Origin: Geothrix limicola
Lineage (GTDB): Bacteria > Acidobacteriota > Holophagae > Holophagales > Holophagaceae
Reading direction: 5' to 3'
Assembly: GCF_030268085.1 (NCBI RefSeq)
Contig: NZ_BSDE01000004.1
Location: forward strand, 277,090 to 341,089
Length of the DNA: 64,000 bases
Of this stretch, positions 15,418-24,728 are shown piece after piece; within the stretch, counting starts at the first letter, position 1, and every line of letters begins with the position of its first letter. Position numbers and translations under genes: made by a program. A model generated the notes under the pieces. It made no database searches. It saw only the letters and a program-made list of their open reading frames with translations, and was not told where the DNA came from.

Positions 15418-16697
15418 GCACAACCGAACGGCATCCCGCGGGGCTCCGCACCCTGTTCCTCACCGAGATGTGGGAGCGCCTCGGCTTCTACATCCTCATG
15501 GCCATCCTGACCCTCTACATGGACCAGGAGATGGGGTGGAACGACGCCACCAAGGGCACCATCTACGGCGCCTTCCTGGGGCTCAGCTACTTCTTCCCCG
15601 TGGTGGGCGGCTGGCTGGGCGACCGGGTGCTGGGGCGCACGGGCACGGTGCGCACGGGGGCCGTGCTCATGACCCTGGGCTACGCGAGCCTGGGCTGCTC
15701 CTCGCGAGTTGCGGTCACGCCCTTCTTCGCGGGCCTGCTGCTGGTGGGCATCGGCGCGGGCATCCTCAAGGCCAACCTGTCCGTGCTGGTGGGCAGTTTG
15801 TATGAAGACCGGCCGCAGCTCAGGGACGCGGGCTACAACCTCTACTACATGGGCATCAACATCGGCGCCGCAGTCGCCCCGCTGGTGGCGACGGCCATGA
15901 GCATCTGGTTCGGCAGCTACCGGGTGTCCTTCTGGATCGCCGCCGTCGGGATGGTTTTCGCCCAGGTCTTCTTCCTGCGAGGCCTTCGGCATTTCCCCGC
16001 GACCAGCGCCGCAGCGGCGGAGCAGCAGCGTCTGGAGGATTCCGCGGCGCCGGAGGAATTCATGCCGCGCCTGCTCGCCCTGGGCGGGCTCTTCCTCGTG
16101 GCCATCTTCTTCTGGACGGCCTTCTACCAGAACGGCTTCGCCATGACGCTCTTCGCGCAGCGCTCCACGAAGGCCTACAACCTGCTGCGCCCCGAGACCT
16201 ACCAGTTCTTCCAGCCCTTCTTCATCCTCGTCGTCACGCCGCCCATGCTGGCCCTGTTCGCGCGGATGAAACGGAAGAACTGCGAGCCCTCCACGCCCGG
16301 CAAGATCCTCGCCGGCATGCTCATCATGGGCGGCTCCATGCTCGTCATGGCCTTGGCCAGCCGTTTGGGCGGCAACCTGGACCGGCCCCTCATGTCGCCG
16401 GGCTGGCTCATCGGCGCCTACGGCTTCATCACGCTGGCGGAAGTGCTCATCTCGCCCATGGGGCTCTCCTACGTCTCCAAGGTGGCGCCGCCCAAGATCC
16501 GCGGCCTGATGATGGGCTGCTGGTTCGCAGCCACCGCCACGGGATCATACGGCTCCGGCTTCCTCGGGCGCAGCTACGGGCGCTTCCCCCACGACCACTA
16601 CTACCTGCTACTGGCGGCCCTGCTGGGCTTCTCCGCCTGCCTGACCCTGCTCCTCTTCCGGCGCCTCAAGACCTTCGATACCCAGGTCGTCCCGTGA
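15414..16697 (+). CDS. POT/PTR-family proton-coupled oligopeptide transporter
   Basis: The 427-aa, roughly 12-segment membrane protein carries the POT signature near the N-terminus (FLTEMWERLGFYILMAILTLYM, matching the ExxER motif) and the second motif region (GDRVLGRTGTVRTGAVLM). It should import di- and tripeptides with protons. It overlaps the regulator upstream (ATGA) and the activase downstream (GTGA), so it is co-translated with both. The operon supplies both the importer and an intracellular Xaa-Pro aminopeptidase, which implies peptide rather than free amino-acid uptake. Bacterial POT proteins are often 450-500 aa, so this one is slightly compact. Confidence 0.88.
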   Translation: MSTTERHPAGLRTLFLTEMWERLGFYILMAILTLYMDQEMGWNDATKGTIYGAFLGLSYFFPVVGGWLGDRVLGRTGTVRTGAVLMTLGYASLGCSSRVAVTPFFAGLLLVGIGAGILKANLSVLVGSLYEDRPQLRDAGYNLYYMGINIGAAVAPLVATAMSIWFGSYRVSFWIAAVGMVFAQVFFLRGLRHFPATSAAAAEQQRLEDSAAPEEFMPRLLALGGLFLVAIFFWTAFYQNGFAMTLFAQRSTKAYNLLRPETYQFFQPFFILVVTPPMLALFARMKRKNCEPSTPGKILAGMLIMGGSMLVMALASRLGGNLDRPLMSPGWLIGAYGFITLAEVLISPMGLSYVSKVAPPKIRGLMMGCWFAATATGSYGSGFLGRSYGRFPHDHYYLLLAALLGFSACLTLLLFRRLKTFDTQVVP

Positions 16698-17596
16698 ACA
16701 CGGGCTTGGGTTCGGTCCCTGCGGGAAAAGGCCGGATCTTCAACATCCAACGCTACTCCCTCCAGGATGGGCCCGGCCTGCGCACCACCGTGTTCCTGAA
16801 GGGCTGTCCGCTGGATTGCGCTTGGTGCCACAACCCCGAAAGCCAGTCCCTGGCCAGGGAGCTGATCACCCAGGAGAACCGCTGCATCGCCTGTGGCAGC
16901 TGCTTCAGCCTCTGCGGACCGGGAGAGGATCCGAGCTCGCGACCCGAGGCCTGTGTGGAGATCTGCCCCACGGGCGCGCGGCAACTGCTGGGCCGCGACG
17001 TGGACGTGGACGAGCTGATGGATGAGGTGTTGCGGGATCAGCCCTTTTTCGATGAGTCCGGCGGCGGCGTCACCCTCTCCGGCGGAGAACCGCTGCTGCA
17101 GCCGGTCTTCGTGAAGGACATGCTCGCGGCCCTCCGGCGTCGCAGTGTGCACACGGCGCTCGATACCTGCGGCCTCGGGCGCTTGGAGGATCTGCTGGAG
17201 GCCGCGGCCCTGGCGGATCTGGTGCTCTTCGACCTGAAGCACATGGATGACGTCAAACACCGCGAATGGACCGGCGCGGGCAATGCCGCGATCCTCGCGA
17301 ACCTGGAGTCCCTGGGCCAGGTGCATGGCCAGATCTGGATCCGCGTGCCCGTCATCCCAGGTGTCAACGACGACGTGGAGAACCTCGAGGCCACGGCCCG
17401 CTTCGTGGCCGGGATCCCCGGCGTGCGGCGCCTGGACCTGCTGCCCTATCACAGCACCGGCGCGGCCAAGTTCCGCCGCATCGGAAGGCAGTATCTCCTG
17501 GACCACGTCCAGCCGCCCACCGCCGAGCGCATGGTGGGCCTGGCGGATCTGTTCCGGGCCCACGGCATCCCCGCCACCATTGGAGGCAACCTATGA
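16694..17596 (+). CDS. hypE: Glycyl-radical enzyme activase (radical SAM), partner of HypD
   Basis: The 300-aa protein has the radical-SAM motif CPLDCAWC (C38, C42, C45), then a ferredoxin-like insert with CIACGSCFSLC and CVEICPTGA for two auxiliary 4Fe-4S clusters. SGGEPLLQP and VIPGVNDD complete the activase fold. It abstracts a hydrogen from the conserved glycine of its partner to form the stable glycyl radical, strictly under anaerobic conditions. It starts with GTG overlapping the transporter stop, and its own stop overlaps the ATG of the dehydratase. This one-to-one coupling identifies its substrate as the enzyme encoded next. The symbol follows the naming I recall for the Clostridioides activase. 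Confidence 0.92.
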   Translation: MNTGLGSVPAGKGRIFNIQRYSLQDGPGLRTTVFLKGCPLDCAWCHNPESQSLARELITQENRCIACGSCFSLCGPGEDPSSRPEACVEICPTGARQLLGRDVDVDELMDEVLRDQPFFDESGGGVTLSGGEPLLQPVFVKDMLAALRRRSVHTALDTCGLGRLEDLLEAAALADLVLFDLKHMDDVKHREWTGAGNAAILANLESLGQVHGQIWIRVPVIPGVNDDVENLEATARFVAGIPGVRRLDLLPYHSTGAAKFRRIGRQYLLDHVQPPTAERMVGLADLFRAHGIPATIGGNL

Positions 17597-19959
17597 ACGA
17601 GCGTACCGCCCGCCTGCGCCAGGAAAGCCTGGACGCGATCCCCTCCCTCAGCCCCGAGCGGGCGGAGCTGATCACGGCCTTCTATCGGGAACACCTGGGC
17701 AAGCACGCCATTCCCGTGATGCGCGCCCTCGCCTTCAAGTACATCTGCCAGCACAAGACCATCTGGATCGGCGAGGGCGAGTTGATCGTCGGCGAGCGGG
17801 GGCCGCGCCCCAAGGCCGTACCCACCTATCCCGAACTCACCTGCCATTCGGCGGAGGATCTGCGCATCCTCGACACCCGGCCCAAGACCCGCTACCAGGT
17901 GGACGAGGCCATGATCCGTGTCTATGAGCGGGAGATCATCCCCTTCTGGCAGGGCCGCAGCCTGCGGGACCAGCTCTTCCAGACGCTGCCCCAGGCCTGG
18001 CACGACGCCTACGAGGCGGGCGTCTTCACCGAATTCATGGAGCAGCGCGCGCCGGGCCACACCGTGCTGGACGACAAGATCTACCGGAAGGGCCTGCGGG
18101 ATTTCCAGGCGGACATCGCCTGCTCCAAGGCGCTGCTGGATGTCGAAAAGGATCCCGAGGCCGAGGACAAGCGCGCCCAGCTGGAGGCCATGGACATCGC
18201 CTGCGAGGCGCTGATCCTGCTGGCGGAACGTCACGCCGCCGAAGCGGAGCGGCTCGCGGCCCAGACCACGAACGCCACCCGCGCCGCGGAGCTGCGGCGC
18301 ATCGCCGAGGTATGCCGCCGGGTGCCTGCCCAGGCGCCGCGGGATTTCCATGAGGCGCTCCAGTACTACTGGTTCTGCCACCAGGGCGTCATCACCGAAC
18401 TCAACGGCTGGGACGCCTTCAGCCCGGGCCACCTGGACCAGCACCTCTGGCCCTTCTACCAGCGCGGTCTGAAGGAAGGCAGCCTCACGCGTGAAGGGGC
18501 CCGCGAACTGCTGGAATGCTTCTTCGTGAAGTTCAACAACCACACCTCGCCTTCGAAGGTGGGCGTCACGGCGGCGGAAAGCGGCACCTACACAGACTTC
18601 GCCAACCTCAACCTGGCGGGGCTTCTGCCGGATGGCAGCGACGGCAGCAACGAGCTGACGGACCTGCTGCTGGACATCATCGACGAGATGCACCTGCTCC
18701 AGCCCAGCAGCAACGTGCAGGTTTCGCGCAAGACGCCGGACGCCACCCTCAAGCACGCGCTGAAGGTGATCCGCAACGGTTACGGCTTCCCCTCGCTCTT
18801 CAACGCCGACGCCGTGGTGGAAGAACAGCTGCGCCAGGGCAAGTCGCTAGAGGATGCGCGCGCCGGCGGGTGTTCGGGCTGTGTGGAGGTCGGCGCCTTC
18901 GGCAAGGAGGCCTACATCCTCACGGGCTACTTCAACCTCTCCAAGATGCTGGAGCTGGCCCTGCACGACGGCCTGGATCCGCGCACAGGGCGCCAGCTGG
19001 GACCGCACACGGGCGCGCCTGAATCCTTCCGGAATGTCGACGACCTCCTCCAGGCCTTCGAGGCTCAGACCCATCACTTCCTCGACATCAAGATCCGCGG
19101 CAACCAGGTCATCGAGCGCCTCTACGCCACGCGCATGCCCGCGCCCTTCCTGTCCGTGCTCACGGACGACTGCATCCGGAAGGGCAAGGACTACAACGCC
19201 GGCGGCGCCCGTTACAACAACACCTTCATTCAGGCCGTGGGCATCGGCAGCCTCACGGACAGCCTGTCGGCCATTCAGCAGCTCGTCTTCGAGCGGGGCG
19301 ACCTGGCGCTGCCGGAGCTGGTCTCGGCCCTGGACGTCGATTTCGAAGGTCAGGAGGTCCTGCGCCAGCGCCTGCTGAACAAGACACCCAAGTACGGCAA
19401 CGATGACGCGGCGGCGGACGACCTCATGGTCCGCGTCTTCCGTTTCCTCTTCCACGCCATCGATGGCCGGCCCAACACCAAGGGCGGCGCCTACCGGCTG
19501 GAGATGCTGCCCACGACCTGCCACGTCTACTTCGGCCAGGTCTGCCAGGCTTCGGCCGATGGCCGCAAGGCCGGAGAACCGCTTTCCGAGGGCATTTCGC
19601 CCGTGCAGGGCGCGGACCGCTCGGGCCCCACGGCCGTGCTGCGCTCCGCCGGGAAGATGGATCACGTGAAGACCGGCGGCACCCTGCTCAACATGAAGTT
19701 CACGCCGGGACTGCTGGAAGGCGAAGGCGGCATCGACCGGCTGCACCACCTCGTGCGGACCTACTTCAAGATGGACGGTCACCACATCCAGTTCAACGTC
19801 GTCACCGCCGCCAAGCTGCGGGAGGCCCAGGAGAAGCCCGAGAGCCACCGCGACCTCATCGTGCGCGTGGCGGGCTATTCCGACTACTTCTGCGACCTCT
19901 CCCTCGAGCTGCAGGACGAGATCATCCGCCGCACCGAGCACGACACGTTCGCGCAGTGA
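17593..19959 (+). CDS. hypD: trans-4-hydroxy-L-proline dehydratase (glycyl radical enzyme)
   Basis: The 788-aa glycyl radical enzyme matches HypD throughout: FTEFMEQRAPGHTV, ELNGWDAFSPGHLDQHL, FNADAVVEEQL, GGCSGCVEVGAFGKEAY and RVAGYSDYF. The residues H156, D274, C430, E432 and the radical glycine G761 all sit exactly four positions before the H160, D278, C434, E436 and G765 that I recall for the Clostridioides difficile enzyme. The reaction removes water from trans-4-hydroxyproline to give pyrroline-5-carboxylate, which ProC can reduce to proline; no proC is in this window. GGAGG precedes the ATG. The enzyme is oxygen-sensitive, so use is expected in anaerobic growth. The symbol is unrelated to hydrogenase hypD. 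Confidence 0.93.
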   Translation: MNERTARLRQESLDAIPSLSPERAELITAFYREHLGKHAIPVMRALAFKYICQHKTIWIGEGELIVGERGPRPKAVPTYPELTCHSAEDLRILDTRPKTRYQVDEAMIRVYEREIIPFWQGRSLRDQLFQTLPQAWHDAYEAGVFTEFMEQRAPGHTVLDDKIYRKGLRDFQADIACSKALLDVEKDPEAEDKRAQLEAMDIACEALILLAERHAAEAERLAAQTTNATRAAELRRIAEVCRRVPAQAPRDFHEALQYYWFCHQGVITELNGWDAFSPGHLDQHLWPFYQRGLKEGSLTREGARELLECFFVKFNNHTSPSKVGVTAAESGTYTDFANLNLAGLLPDGSDGSNELTDLLLDIIDEMHLLQPSSNVQVSRKTPDATLKHALKVIRNGYGFPSLFNADAVVEEQLRQGKSLEDARAGGCSGCVEVGAFGKEAYILTGYFNLSKMLELALHDGLDPRTGRQLGPHTGAPESFRNVDDLLQAFEAQTHHFLDIKIRGNQVIERLYATRMPAPFLSVLTDDCIRKGKDYNAGGARYNNTFIQAVGIGSLTDSLSAIQQLVFERGDLALPELVSALDVDFEGQEVLRQRLLNKTPKYGNDDAAADDLMVRVFRFLFHAIDGRPNTKGGAYRLEMLPTTCHVYFGQVCQASADGRKAGEPLSEGISPVQGADRSGPTAVLRSAGKMDHVKTGGTLLNMKFTPGLLEGEGGIDRLHHLVRTYFKMDGHHIQFNVVTAAKLREAQEKPESHRDLIVRVAGYSDYFCDLSLELQDEIIRRTEHDTFAQ

Positions 19960-19971
19960 AGGGCTTCTAAT

Positions 19972-20085
19972 CGCGAATGAACGCGAATGAAGTGAGATGA
20001 GTATCTGGGGATCCCAGCCGGTCACCCCAGTTTTTCATTCGCGCGCCCGAAGGGCGATTCGCGCCATTCGCGGTTCGCTTTTGAA
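19972..20085. repeat. GCGAATGA-type inverted/direct repeat cluster after hypD
   Basis: The word CGCGAATGA occurs twice in tandem at 19972-19990. Its inverse (TCATTCGCG, GATTCGCG, CATTCGCG) recurs at 20035-20071, so the stretch between hypD and the MFS gene can fold into alternative long hairpins. It may serve as the operon terminator, or it may be a dispersed intergenic repeat of the kind seen in many genomes. Confidence 0.55.
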
Positions 20086-20089
20086 TCGT

Positions 20090-21235
20090 TCAGTCCCGGC
20101 CAAGCTTCAGGGCCACAGGCAGGGCGGCGAGCATGGCGAGGGCGCCGAGCGCCCAGCCCATGCGGTAGCCGTGGTGGCCGATGACCCAGCCGAGGGTGAA
20201 GCTGCCGAGGCCGATGCCGGAATCGAAGGCGAAGAGCAGGGCGCCGAAGGCGGATCCCCTTCGCTGGGGGTCGACGGATTCCAGCAGCTTCGCGTTGAGC
20301 AGGGTGTGGAGCATGCTGTAGCCCGCGCCGTAGAGCAGGGCTGAGGCCATGTGTCGCGCCATGCCGCCGGGCAGGGCCGCCAACAGGGCCATGCCGGCGA
20401 AGGCGCCGATCAGCATGCCCGGCAACTTGCGAATGGGACGCTTGCCGAAGCCCCGCTTCACCATGGCGATCCGCATGAGGACCATGCCTACGGCCATGAA
20501 GGAGAGGAAGGCTGAGGGCAGGGGCATGCCCAGGGCCAGGCCCTCCTGGGCCGTGTAGCTGCCGAGGGCGCCGTAGCCCAGGGCCACGCAGAACAGCACC
20601 ATGCAAGGCGCCAGCACCACCGCATCGGGCCATTTGAAACCTTCGGCGCGGCCGTGGGGATGGTCCTTGGGCAGGATGCTGCCGAGGGCGCCCAGCAGGA
20701 GGAAGAGCAGGGCCAGGTACCACCCGATGGGCGCGAAGCCCCAATGCTGGAAGATCCACATGCCCAGCAGGGGTCCGAAGATGACGCCCCCCGGGCTGGC
20801 CAGGCCGTAGAGGCTCATGCCGTCGGCGCGGCGATCCTCGGGCAGCACGTGGGCCAGCGAGGCCAGCGTGGCCGTCAGCAGCCCCGACCAGACGACACCG
20901 TGGGGAAAGGCCAGGAGGTAGAAGCCCCACCGGACGGGCATCAGGGCATAGGCCGCGAGGAAGCCCGCATAGAGCAAGGCGCAGGTGACGACGAGGCGGC
21001 GGTGGCCCACCCGGTCGCCCAGGGGCCCTGTGAACAGCGCGCCGAGGGCGCTGCCCGCCGTGAAGAGGCTCATGAAGCGTCCGCTCTCCGCCAGGCTGGC
21101 GCCCAGTTCCCGCAGGCGCAGGGGCACCGTGGGGAAGAGCTGGAAGGCCGCGAAGAAGGTGACGAAGGTGAGGGCCCAAACCAGGGCGAACTGGCGGGTC
21201 AAGAGCCGGGGCTTGGATACTGACAGATCCGTCAT
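20090..21235 (-). CDS. MFS transporter (first of a tandem pair)
   Basis: The 381-aa protein has 12 predicted hydrophobic segments. It carries an MFS motif between segments 2 and 3 (TGPLGDRVGHRRLVVTCALLYAG) and the phrase [20 protein letters not shown] shared almost exactly with the next gene. The substrate is unknown; the style is that of sugar- or drug-efflux-like MFS proteins. The start at 21235 (MTDLSVSKP) has GGAGGTG upstream. It lies downstream of and parallel to its paralog with a 127-bp hairpin-rich gap. Confidence 0.85.
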   Translation of the reverse strand: MTDLSVSKPRLLTRQFALVWALTFVTFFAAFQLFPTVPLRLRELGASLAESGRFMSLFTAGSALGALFTGPLGDRVGHRRLVVTCALLYAGFLAAYALMPVRWGFYLLAFPHGVVWSGLLTATLASLAHVLPEDRRADGMSLYGLASPGGVIFGPLLGMWIFQHWGFAPIGWYLALLFLLLGALGSILPKDHPHGRAEGFKWPDAVVLAPCMVLFCVALGYGALGSYTAQEGLALGMPLPSAFLSFMAVGMVLMRIAMVKRGFGKRPIRKLPGMLIGAFAGMALLAALPGGMARHMASALLYGAGYSMLHTLLNAKLLESVDPQRRGSAFGALLFAFDSGIGLGSFTLGWVIGHHGYRMGWALGALAMLAALPVALKLGRD

Positions 21236-21243
21236 GCGGCACC

Positions 21244-21350
21244 TCCGCCTAACGCACGCGGTGCGTGCTCCGGCGCGCTCCGCTTGCCGAGGCGGAGCCT
21301 CCCTGTGCCGCACCCTTCGGGCTTCGGCTTTGCCAAAGTGGCACTTCGCT
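21244..21350. other. Hairpin-rich spacer between tandem MFS genes
   Basis: The gap contains several short perfect palindromes: GCACGCGGTGCGTGC, CTCCGC..GCGGAG and TGCCAAAGTGGCA. No frame in it looks coding. It may attenuate transcription from the upstream MFS gene into the downstream one, or be a REP-like element. Confidence 0.4.
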
Positions 21351-21362
21351 CCTGCTGCGTGC

Positions 21363-22559
21363 TCATCCTTCCAGGATGCCAGATGGATCAGGCTCGGTTG
21401 TCATGGCCGCACTCCGCCGGACGATGCGGCGGGCCACGGGGATGGAGAGGGCCATGAGGACGGCGCCGATGGCCCAGCCGTGGCGGAAGCCCGAGTGCTC
21501 CATCACCCAACCCAGGCCCAGGGCACCGAAAGCGGTGGCCGCGTCGAAGGCGAAGAAGAGGGCTCCCACGGCGGCCCCGGTGCGTTCGTGGGGCGTGGTG
21601 GCGAAGATGTCCATGAGCAGCAGCGTATGCACCATGCCGTAGCCGGCCCCGTAGATGAGCCCCGCGAGCAGGTGGCGGATCATGCCGCCGGGCAGGAAGG
21701 CCAGCAGGGCGTACCCCGCGGAGGCCAGGGCGATCATGTAGGGCAGCAGGCTCACGGGGCGGCGGCCCATGCCCGTGAGGGCCAGCAGGCCGCGGATGGC
21801 CATCATGCCCAGGGCGAAGCAGGTGAGGAAGGTGGCGGGCAGGGCCATGCCCAGGGCCTTGGCCTCCTGGGCGCTGTAGGGCGGCATGGGGCCGAAGCCG
21901 AGTCCCACCAGCGTCATCACGGCCACCGTGCCCCAGACCGCGCGGTCCGGCCACTGGAAGGCCGCGGACTGGATCTCCCGGCTGCTTTCGCGGGGCAGGG
22001 ATCCGATGAGCAGGTGCAGCAGGACGAAGACTCCCGCCAGTAGGACGAGCATCCAGGCGAAACCCAGGTGCGGCATGAGCCAGAGTCCCACCAGGGGCCC
22101 CACGGCGACGCCGCCGGGCCCCGTGAGGCCGAAGAGGGACAGGCCCTGGGCCCGGTGCTCGTGGGAGAGGATGACGCCCACCTTGGCCACGGAGGCGGTG
22201 CGCAGCGCAGACCACAGGAGGCCGTGTAGGGGCGCCAGCAGGTAGAAGACCCAGCGCACCCGCAGCAGCGCGTAGACGAGCAGGATGGCCACCACGGCGA
22301 AAGAGGCCACCCGCAGCACCCGGCGGGGCCCGAGGCGGTCTCCCATGGGCCCCGTGAACAGCGATCCGAAGCCCGAGCCCAGCATGAAGGCGGTCTGGAA
22401 GCGCCCGCTTTCGGCAAGGCTCGCGCCCAGTTCGCGCAAACGCAGGGGCACGACGGGAAACAGCTGATAACCCGCCGCGAAGACGAGGAAATAGAAGCAG
22501 CAGAGGACCAGGAACGGGGCCGTCAGGAGGCGGTTTTTGGGGGCGTCGGTTCGCGCCAT
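21363..22559 (-). CDS. MFS transporter (second of a tandem pair)
   Basis: The 398-aa protein is a paralog of the product encoded at 20090. It shares [23 protein letters not shown], the [12 protein letters not shown] loop, GPGGVAVGP and the GYGMVHTLL region near segment 9. Twelve hydrophobic segments are expected. CTGGAG lies upstream of ATG 22559. Its substrate cannot be assigned. It is divergent from the chemoreceptor gene at 22692. Confidence 0.85.
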   Translation of the reverse strand: MARTDAPKNRLLTAPFLVLCCFYFLVFAAGYQLFPVVPLRLRELGASLAESGRFQTAFMLGSGFGSLFTGPMGDRLGPRRVLRVASFAVVAILLVYALLRVRWVFYLLAPLHGLLWSALRTASVAKVGVILSHEHRAQGLSLFGLTGPGGVAVGPLVGLWLMPHLGFAWMLVLLAGVFVLLHLLIGSLPRESSREIQSAAFQWPDRAVWGTVAVMTLVGLGFGPMPPYSAQEAKALGMALPATFLTCFALGMMAIRGLLALTGMGRRPVSLLPYMIALASAGYALLAFLPGGMIRHLLAGLIYGAGYGMVHTLLLMDIFATTPHERTGAAVGALFFAFDAATAFGALGLGWVMEHSGFRHGWAIGAVLMALSIPVARRIVRRSAAMTTEPDPSGILEG

Positions 22560-22691
22560 GACTCCAGGATGACAGGCCGTGCGGCGGCCCGTTTTCCCGC
22601 GATTTCTCAAGAACCTCGAAAAAGGAACCGATTCGTCGTGAATCCGTCCACATGGTCTGTCATTTCACAGTTCGATCTCGGGGGTCTTCCC

Positions 22692-24287
22692 ATGTTGAGC
22701 GCCCTGCTCCGAGGCTTGAAATTCCGAGGCAAGATCCTGCTTCTTTCAGGAGGCATCCTCCTGTTGTTCGGCGTCGAGCAGGTGGTCTTCGTGCTGCCGA
22801 ACTTCCACGCCCAGCTGCAGGAGCATCGGCAGGAATCCGCCCGGTTCATGGTCGAGGCGGCCTGGGGCGTGCTCGGCGCCTTCCAGGCCCGCGAAACCGC
22901 GGGCGAACTGAGCCATGACCGGGCCATGGAAGAAGCCTTCAAGGCCATCAGGGCCCTGCGTTTCGAGCATGGAAACTACGTCTGGATCCAGGATTTCGAC
23001 GCCAACATACGGATGCATCCCGCGCGGGCGGATCTGGTGGGCCAGTCCATGGCCGCCACCAAGGATGCGGAGGGGCGCACCATCTACCGAGAATTTTCAG
23101 ATCTTGCGAAGGCCCAGCAGGAGGGCTTCGTCTCCTATTCATTCACGAAACCCGGCGTCCAGGGCGTGGTGCCCAAGGTCTCCTTCGTGAAGGCTTTCCA
23201 ACCCTGGGGCCTGGTGCTGGGCAGCGGCATGTACCTGGATGATCTGGCGGCCGCTCAGCACCGCATGTGGTGGATCGTGACGGGAGGCATGGGCCTGGCG
23301 GTGCTGCTGACCCTTTATGGAACGCACCTCACCATCCACACGATCCGGGGAACCCTCGGCCGCTTCCAGAAGATCATGTCCGCCGCGACCACGGGGAACC
23401 TCACCTCCCAGGTCGAAATCAAGGGCTCGGATGAACTGGCCGACCTGGGCCGCGAAATGAACGACATGACCCTTTCCCTCCGCAAGGATGTGAAGGTCAT
23501 CCTCGTCGCCTCCGAGCAGGTGGCTTCGGGCGCCCTGCAGCTTTCCAGCACAGGCGAGGCCCAGAAAACCGCCGCCGAAGACGTGGCGCGGGGTTCCGAA
23601 TCCCTTCGCGTGTCGCATGCACGGACGACGGAGGCCCTGACCCGCCTCATGGAATCCATCGCCCTCGTCGACCGCACCGTGGGCGAGGCGCGCACCCAGG
23701 CCGAGACGTCGGTGCGGATCGCCGAAGAGGGCCGCGCCGCGGGGCAGGCCACCATCCAGGCCATGGCCGATATCCAGGTGGTGACGACCAAGATCGTGCA
23801 GGCGGTCCAGCTCATCCAGGACATCGCCCGCCAGACCAACCTGCTCAGCCTCAACGCGGCCATCGAGGCCGCCAAGGCCGGCGCCCAGGGCAAGGGGTTC
23901 GCCGTGGTCGCGGAAGAAGTGCGCAAGCTTGCCGAACGGTCCGCCACGGCGGCCCGCGAAATCGCCGGACTCACGGATCAGACGCATCAAGCGGTGACGC
24001 AGGGGCAGGAGACGGTCGCCACCAGCGAACAGGCCCTGGCCCGCCTCAGCGAGGGCATCTCGAGCCTCTCTGGCATGGTGGCCCAGATCGGCACCAGCAC
24101 GACCCAGGAATCCGCCGCCGTCCGCGAGGTGGACGGACTGGCCCGGCTGGGTTCCGACGAAGCCATGCGCAATGCGGCCGCCTCCGAGCAGCTTTCCGCC
24201 AGCATCATCCAGGTGGCGCAGACCTCCCACGAACTGGCCCGCGTCGCCGATGGCCTGGCCCAAACCGTGAATCGGTTCCAAGTCTGA
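22692..24287 (+). CDS. Methyl-accepting chemotaxis protein with single cache domain
   Basis: The 531-aa receptor has an N-terminal membrane segment ([21 protein letters not shown]). A periplasmic sCache-type sensor follows, with the marks [22 protein letters not shown] and [21 protein letters not shown] second membrane segment (about residues 195-215) leads to a HAMP domain and a signalling rod whose hairpin tip [38 protein letters not shown] is the conserved CheA/CheW contact. Such caches typically bind small carboxylates. The start at 22692 puts the first segment at the N-terminus; a longer frame would add 41 poorly conserved residues. It is followed 84 bp later by a free CZB-domain gene. 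Confidence 0.93.
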   Translation: MLSALLRGLKFRGKILLLSGGILLLFGVEQVVFVLPNFHAQLQEHRQESARFMVEAAWGVLGAFQARETAGELSHDRAMEEAFKAIRALRFEHGNYVWIQDFDANIRMHPARADLVGQSMAATKDAEGRTIYREFSDLAKAQQEGFVSYSFTKPGVQGVVPKVSFVKAFQPWGLVLGSGMYLDDLAAAQHRMWWIVTGGMGLAVLLTLYGTHLTIHTIRGTLGRFQKIMSAATTGNLTSQVEIKGSDELADLGREMNDMTLSLRKDVKVILVASEQVASGALQLSSTGEAQKTAAEDVARGSESLRVSHARTTEALTRLMESIALVDRTVGEARTQAETSVRIAEEGRAAGQATIQAMADIQVVTTKIVQAVQLIQDIARQTNLLSLNAAIEAAKAGAQGKGFAVVAEEVRKLAERSATAAREIAGLTDQTHQAVTQGQETVATSEQALARLSEGISSLSGMVAQIGTSTTQESAAVREVDGLARLGSDEAMRNAAASEQLSASIIQVAQTSHELARVADGLAQTVNRFQV

Positions 24288-24371
24288 ACCAAGCAAAAAT
24301 CGGCGTTGCCGATCCGAACCGTAATCATGCCGGACCAGCGCCCGGCCGATGTCTGGATGCAGAGGTGACCC

Positions 24372-24728
24372 ATGGATCTTCATCATGCCGTGCTCGTCCA
24401 TCAGCAGTGGAAATCCCGCCTCAACCAGATCCTGGGTGGCACTTCCCAGGAGAAGTTGGATCCGGCCATCGTGAGCAGGGACGACCAGTGCGAACTGGGC
24501 CGCTGGATCCACGGTGAAGGCCGCAGGCAGTTCCACGACCTGCCCGAATTCCAGGAGCTCCAGCGCTGCCACGCGCATTTCCACGTCAAGGCCGGCCAGG
24601 TGGTGCGCATGGCGTTGAACGGCAACGTCAAGGCCGCCCAGGACATCTTCGATCGCGAATTCCCCGAGGATTCGAAGGAGATCGCCGTCGCCGTCCAGCG
24701 CCTCAAGCGCCTGGTCCCGGCCCACTAG
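24372..24728 (+). CDS. Stand-alone CZB (chemoreceptor zinc-binding) domain protein
   Basis: The 118-aa protein consists only of a CZB domain. The zinc ligands are all visible: H10 in VHQQWKSRL, C40 in CELGRWI, and H67 and H71 in the HxxxH of CHAHFHVKA. CZB domains usually form the C-terminus of cytoplasmic chemoreceptors or diguanylate cyclases and respond to zinc or to oxidants such as hypochlorite. AGAGGTGA lies upstream of the ATG, and the gene directly follows a chemoreceptor lacking its own CZB, suggesting that the two work together. The family is secure; the partnership is inference. Confidence 0.88.
   Translation: MDLHHAVLVHQQWKSRLNQILGGTSQEKLDPAIVSRDDQCELGRWIHGEGRRQFHDLPEFQELQRCHAHFHVKAGQVVRMALNGNVKAAQDIFDREFPEDSKEIAVAVQRLKRLVPAH

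Noticed and set aside
13324..15423. 699-codon minus-strand frame across the pepP and regulator genes
   Set aside because: It lies opposite two well-supported genes and results from GC-rich third positions; it has no motif or ribosome site.
16694..19959. Pyruvate formate-lyase or choline trimethylamine-lyase instead of HypD
   Set aside because: Motif spacing and active-site residues follow HypD (GCVEV, RAPGHTV, WDAF). The adjacent-cysteine pair of PFL is absent, and no microcompartment genes are present.
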